Source: Roseobacter sp.
Lineage (GTDB): Bacteria; Pseudomonadota; Alphaproteobacteria; Rhodobacterales; Rhodobacteraceae
DNA: 52,652 nt
Assembly: GCA_024636475.1 (NCBI GenBank)
Contig: JAGXHA010000097.1
Span: 1-52,652 of the forward strand
Reading direction: 5' to 3'
This document shows positions 49,237 through 52,652 of the stretch, in pieces; position 1 is the stretch's first letter, and every line of letters begins with the position of its first letter. The translations under genes and the position numbers were made by a program. Below the pieces are notes generated by a model. That model was given only the letters and a program-made list of their open reading frames with translations, was not told the origin of the DNA and made no database searches.

Positions 49237-50781
49237 ATGGGCAGCGCCAAGAACGTTCTGTTTATCGTCATTGATCAGTTGCGCGCTGATTGTGTCTTTG
49301 GTGACCTTGCCGACCATTTGGACATTCCCAACCTGCGTGCCTTGATGGCAGATGCGGTGACGTTTCGGCGGCATTTTTCTGTGGTCAATCCTTGCGGTCC
49401 CTCACGGGCATCTTTGCTCACCGGGCAATACGCGATGAACCATCGCTCGGTTCGCAATGGCACCCCGTTGCGCCATGATGCGCCCAATGTTGCCACCGAA
49501 ATGCGCAAAGCCGGCTATACCCCAATGTTGTTTGGCTACACTGATACATCGCAGGATCCGCGTATTTTTCCGCCCAATGATCCGGCAATGCGCAGCTACG
49601 AATACCCGATGAATGGCTTTCAGGAAGTCGTCGAAATGCGGTTCGAGATGTCCTACCCGTGGCGGTCATATCTGATCGAAAAGGGCTATGAATTCGAAAC
49701 CTATCAGCATGTCTACATTCCTGTGTCTCCGACGGGGGGAGACCCCAAGATCAATGATCCGGCGCTTTATAGCAAAGAGGACAGTGACACTGCGTTCCTG
49801 ACCAACAGATTTCTGGCGACCATGCCCGCCTACCGTGACCAAGACTGGTTTGCCCATCTGACCTATATTCGGCCCCATCCACCGCTGGTGGCACCGGCAC
49901 CCTATAACGAAATGTATGATCCTGCGCAGATCCCGCTGCCGATCCGACACCCCGACCCTCAGACAGAGATTGAAGCGCATCCGTTTTTTGGCCCGACGAT
50001 TGCCCAGAAAACGCCAAGCGGAATTGTCGTGGGATTTCCCGATCTGGCTGCCACTGACGACACCATCCAGACGCTGCGGTCGATTTACTTTGGTCTGATC
50101 ACCGAGGTTGATGCGCATATCGGGCGAGTGGTGAAGTTTCTAAAAGACAGCGGGCAATACGAGGACACGCTGCTGATTGTTACCGCCGACCATGGCGAAA
50201 TGCTGGGCGACCGCCACTGCTGGAGCAAGTTTACCGCCCATGATGCCGCTTATCACACACCACTGATCATTCGCCAGCCGGGCAATCAAGATCGCGCAGG
50301 GGCCATTGTGACAGAGCCTGTCGAGACGATTGACATCACACCGACAATTCTGGACTGGGTCGGTCAGGACGTCCCGAACGCGATGGATGGCCGGTCGCTG
50401 CTGCCGCTTTTGCGGGGTGAGGTGCCGACAGACTGGCGTCGCTATTCGTTCTCTGAGCTGGATTTTTCCGAACCTGAGGCCCCCACGTTGTGGGAGCAAG
50501 CCCTGGGCACCGGCCCAAGTGATTCATCGTTGTCGATTTTGCGCGAAGCGCGGTTCACGCTTGTGGAGTTCGCCGCCGATCTGCCGCCGATCTTGTATGA
50601 TCACGAAAGGCGTGGCGAGGCCGAGAATGTCGCAGGCCATCCCGGATACGAGGCCGAGCTTTACCGTTTGACGCGGCTTATGTTGCGGCACCGGATGAAA
50701 AACATGGATCACACTTTATCATTGGCCACGATCACCAATGACGGCCCACGGTTCAAACAGCGGCACAAAAAGAGTGGTTAA
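49237..50781 (+). CDS. Sulfatase-superfamily hydrolase, phosphonate monoester hydrolase-like
   Basis: This 514-residue cytoplasmic enzyme of the alkaline phosphatase superfamily closely follows the rhizobial phosphonate monoester hydrolase layout. It begins NVLFIVIDQLRAD (metal Asp13), has the formylglycine motif C53-G-P-S-R and GYTDTSQDPR. Later come the YIRPHPPLVAPAPYNEMYD block and TADHGEMLGDRH with metal Asp/His. Characterised PMHs hydrolyse phosphonate and phosphate diesters and some sulfates with broad range. The Ser in CGPSR is Ala in the PMH I recall and is sulfatase-like. Needs formylglycine formation from Cys53 by an enzyme not coded here. Stop shares a TTAA with the M81 gene stop on the other strand. 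Confidence 0.87.
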   Translation: MGSAKNVLFIVIDQLRADCVFGDLADHLDIPNLRALMADAVTFRRHFSVVNPCGPSRASLLTGQYAMNHRSVRNGTPLRHDAPNVATEMRKAGYTPMLFGYTDTSQDPRIFPPNDPAMRSYEYPMNGFQEVVEMRFEMSYPWRSYLIEKGYEFETYQHVYIPVSPTGGDPKINDPALYSKEDSDTAFLTNRFLATMPAYRDQDWFAHLTYIRPHPPLVAPAPYNEMYDPAQIPLPIRHPDPQTEIEAHPFFGPTIAQKTPSGIVVGFPDLAATDDTIQTLRSIYFGLITEVDAHIGRVVKFLKDSGQYEDTLLIVTADHGEMLGDRHCWSKFTAHDAAYHTPLIIRQPGNQDRAGAIVTEPVETIDITPTILDWVGQDVPNAMDGRSLLPLLRGEVPTDWRRYSFSELDFSEPEAPTLWEQALGTGPSDSSLSILREARFTLVEFAADLPPILYDHERRGEAENVAGHPGYEAELYRLTRLMLRHRMKNMDHTLSLATITNDGPRFKQRHKKSG

Positions 50782-52250
50782 ATGTCGAGGGGATACATCG
50801 GGCGCGGCACGTTTTGATAGTCAAGCGATGCATAGTCCAAAGTACAAAGCGCCCCGCTGTCGCACACGATGATGCGCCCCGCGATGGGGGTAAAGGCGGC
50901 ACGAAAATGCTGCATCGATTTCAGCGCGATAACCGCTTTTGTCGCCGGATCGATCCCGAAGGTTTCAAACTGCCTCAGGTCCAGCATCTGATGAGGGATA
51001 CTGACGATAAGAATGTCGATCCCTGCCACGTTCAGCACCGCCGTCGCGCCAAAGTTGCGCTCGAGCCCGCCCAAAATCGGGCCGCTACCCACAACCTTTC
51101 CTTCGCCTTTCCACTCTATCTTGCCGGTCACATGAAGCGGTCCGCCTCCGTATTGCGCAGCATTGCGCCCGCCGATCTCAAGCGTGACTTCGGCACCTAC
51201 TTCATATGTGTTCAACTGCGCCGCTGCGACCGGATCGACCAAGGGCCCAAAACATGCATCGCGCACGCCAGCCTTCATCAAGGCAGCCAATAGTCCAGTT
51301 GCGTCGCCATACGCACCGGCACCGGGATTGTCGGCATAGTCAGCGATAACCAATGGACCTGCCGCGCCATCCCACTGACGTGCCACCTCTGCTGCCTCGG
51401 CGCTGCTAAGGTAGCTGTTCAGCACGTCAAAGCGCTTGCTCCAGATGTCGTCGGCCAGGGTCTCTGCCATCTGGCGATGCTCGGATGTATCGCCGTCACA
51501 TGTGATCAGCACAGTCGGGCCGACTTCTGCAATATCAGCGCAAGGAAAGGCACCGTTGATGCTGACCGCGTAGACGCCTTTGCGTGCCTCGAAAGCGCGG
51601 GCAAGGGCGTGGCGTTCAATCATCGGGCCGATGTCCGTGCGCCCGCCGTTGGCTTCCTCCAACATCGGGCGATGCGCGCGCAAGGTGCAGGGGGTGATGT
51701 CACCCGTCATCGTGCGCTGCAACAGCTCTGCCGTACGCTGGCCGGCCGCGCGCATATCGACGTGGGGGTAGGTGGTGAAAGACACTAATATTTGCGCCAG
51801 ATCGCACATGTCCCTGGTGACATTTGCATGGGGGTCAAGGGTAAGGGCAATCGGAATTGCTGGCCCGACGATGGCCCGCAGGCGGCGCAATATCTCGCCT
51901 TCGCCATCTTCGCAAAACTCGGTGACCATGGCCCCGTGCAGCATGAGGAATATGCCATCCCATGGTGCATGCGCAGCGGCTATCAGCGGCGCTGTGACTT
52001 TTTCAAAGGCGTCCTGTGTCACCACGCCGCCGGGACCCGCCGCAGCGCTGATCACGTGTTCAAGCCGCCAGCCATATCTGCGCACGACTTCCAGCAGGCC
52101 TGCCAGTTCGGTATTGCTGTTCCCGCGTGTCTCGATTGCCAGCGCGCCTTCCAACAGGAATCGATCCTGAAAGCACTGCAGCGTTGTGGGGTTAATATTA
52201 AACGTATTGGTTTCATGCGCGATCTCGGCGCTTAAAACGCGGAAGGTCAA
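50778..52250 (-). CDS. M81 family metallopeptidase (MlrC-like)
   Basis: This 490-residue protein has the M81/microcystinase C pattern: AEIAHETNTFN at the start, FLMLHGAMVTEFCEDGEGE, LDPHANVTRDM, SFTTYPHVDM, and the C-terminal MlrC domain with DYADNPGAGAYGDATGL. MlrC degrades linearised microcystin peptides; most family members act on unknown small amides. The start is a TTG: an in-frame TAG lies five codons upstream, no ATG or GTG fits the N-terminal homology, and AGGGGGG lies seven bases before the TTG. Confidence 0.9.
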   Translation of the reverse strand: MTFRVLSAEIAHETNTFNINPTTLQCFQDRFLLEGALAIETRGNSNTELAGLLEVVRRYGWRLEHVISAAAGPGGVVTQDAFEKVTAPLIAAAHAPWDGIFLMLHGAMVTEFCEDGEGEILRRLRAIVGPAIPIALTLDPHANVTRDMCDLAQILVSFTTYPHVDMRAAGQRTAELLQRTMTGDITPCTLRAHRPMLEEANGGRTDIGPMIERHALARAFEARKGVYAVSINGAFPCADIAEVGPTVLITCDGDTSEHRQMAETLADDIWSKRFDVLNSYLSSAEAAEVARQWDGAAGPLVIADYADNPGAGAYGDATGLLAALMKAGVRDACFGPLVDPVAAAQLNTYEVGAEVTLEIGGRNAAQYGGGPLHVTGKIEWKGEGKVVGSGPILGGLERNFGATAVLNVAGIDILIVSIPHQMLDLRQFETFGIDPATKAVIALKSMQHFRAAFTPIAGRIIVCDSGALCTLDYASLDYQNVPRPMYPLDI

Positions 52251-52596
52251 GACAGGGCCCCCCTAGCCAAGAAGCAGGGTCGCCTGAGGGCCGGAAATTC
52301 CATCTATTGATATCCCAAAAGGTTAAAAAAATCAGGTCATTCAGTCATGATTTCTTGCAAGGTGCAGGGCTGATTTCTGAGCGCTTTAACCTCACAATCG
52401 CTTGTTTTCGATTCAATGCAAGGGAAATGGAATGTGTTGACTTGTGTCTTGGAATTGTCGCTACTTTGCCGGTCTGCTGGGATTAATTCATGTTGAACTC
52501 ATTGTGCGCGTCAAGGCTTATCCCCTTTGATCCGGCAGCACATTATGTTGTCCTTCCAGGCTTGATAATCGGAAATGTTCTGGTATTGTTCCAGAC
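52251..52596. other. Intergenic region upstream of the M81 gene
   Basis: About 350 bases without a recognisable gene. The part near 52310-52440 is A/T-rich, as expected for promoters. Short open frames run on both strands toward the right edge but none shows a known family. A palindrome at 52579-52595 is listed separately. Confidence 0.4.
52579..52595. promoter_or_regulatory. Palindromic operator candidate at the right edge
   Basis: TCTGG-N7-CCAGA, a 17-base inverted repeat, lies directly before an ATG on the plus strand. Its shape fits a site for a dimeric repressor such as GntR-family proteins; placed this close to a start codon it would block expression or allow autoregulation. Confidence 0.35.
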
Positions 52597-52652
52597 ATGC
52601 CAGCCAGATGGAAAAACGACAGACCGATGTCCCGCCAGACGTTCGACGCCCG
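52597..52652 (+). CDS. Possible gene start running off the right edge
   Basis: An open frame from an ATG directly after the palindrome reads about 18 residues (MPARWKNDRPMSRQTFDA) to the window end. Composition is basic and plausible for a regulator N-terminus, but there is no ribosome site and no family can be recognised. A second in-frame ATG lies at residue 11. Treat as a tentative partial gene. Confidence 0.3.
   Translation, partial: MPARWKNDRPMSRQTFDA

Noticed and set aside
1..52652. tRNA, rRNA, CRISPR arrays and intact insertion sequences
   Set aside because: I looked for CCA-ending cloverleaf stretches, rRNA cores, regularly spaced repeats and transposase motifs (DDE, HUH) and saw none that could be supported.

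Overview
The window looks like a chromosome segment of an alphaproteobacterium of the Roseobacter group (Rhodobacterales). The evidence is gene content and order: the DUF6505 / ligase-like / Mrp / DUF6494 / Fe-S / DUF3305 / DUF3306 / TorD / formate dehydrogenase block is typical of Rhodobacterales, genes overlap tightly by ATGA or GTGA, and coding density and G+C are high. I found no rRNA, tRNA, CRISPR array or intact insertion sequence. This was read by eye; family names come from memory of protein families and no database was searched.

Region 1 (1-13025) holds the end of an lrgAB pair and a formate-oxidation locus. Five minus-strand genes (Fe-S protein, DUF6494, Mrp ATPase, ligase-like protein, DUF6505) are divergent from a plus-strand unit: DUF3305, DUF3306, TorD-like chaperone, a tiny Tat-signal protein, the molybdopterin (Mo or W) formate dehydrogenase alpha, beta and gamma subunits, and a 42-residue membrane peptide. 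Strong hairpins lie between subunit genes, and a clear terminator ends the unit.

Region 2 (13348-16635) is a tungstate ABC transporter (tupB, tupC, tupA) with a regulator that fuses an excisionase-type HTH to a periplasmic-binding-protein-like sensor. Its position suggests it supplies metal to the formate dehydrogenase. A decayed restriction-methylase fragment follows, then a DUF2945 - topoisomerase IB - MATE operon.

Region 3 (19694-32986) is a divergent sugar catabolism locus. On the minus strand are a ribose-type ABC transporter, an SDR and a fumarylacetoacetate-hydrolase-family enzyme. On the plus strand are a regulator fusing a winged HTH to a MalE-type binding domain, three SDRs, an M24-fold protein that has lost metal ligands, and an FMN 2-hydroxyacid dehydrogenase. 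One permease gene carries an apparent single-base deletion. The enzymes resemble the tail of the non-phosphorylating L-fucose / L-rhamnose route, giving pyruvate and L-lactate. Two copies of a palindrome spaced 21 bp lie in the divergent promoter.

Region 4 (33017-47495) is an essentially complete type II secretion system: gspO, then gspK, gspJ, a Tat-type binding-protein lipoprotein, gspN, gspF, gspE, gspM and gspL, and divergently gspG, gspH, gspI, gspC and gspD. A secreted DUF4331 protein and a small lipoprotein sit inside it and are candidate substrates or partners.

Region 5 (47529-52652) carries an EamA transporter, a protein joining an HTH to the C-terminal half of a histidinol-phosphatase/inositol-monophosphatase fold, a phosphonate-monoester-hydrolase-like sulfatase-superfamily enzyme, and an M81 (MlrC) metallopeptidase. 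The right edge may hold the first codons of a further gene behind a palindromic site.
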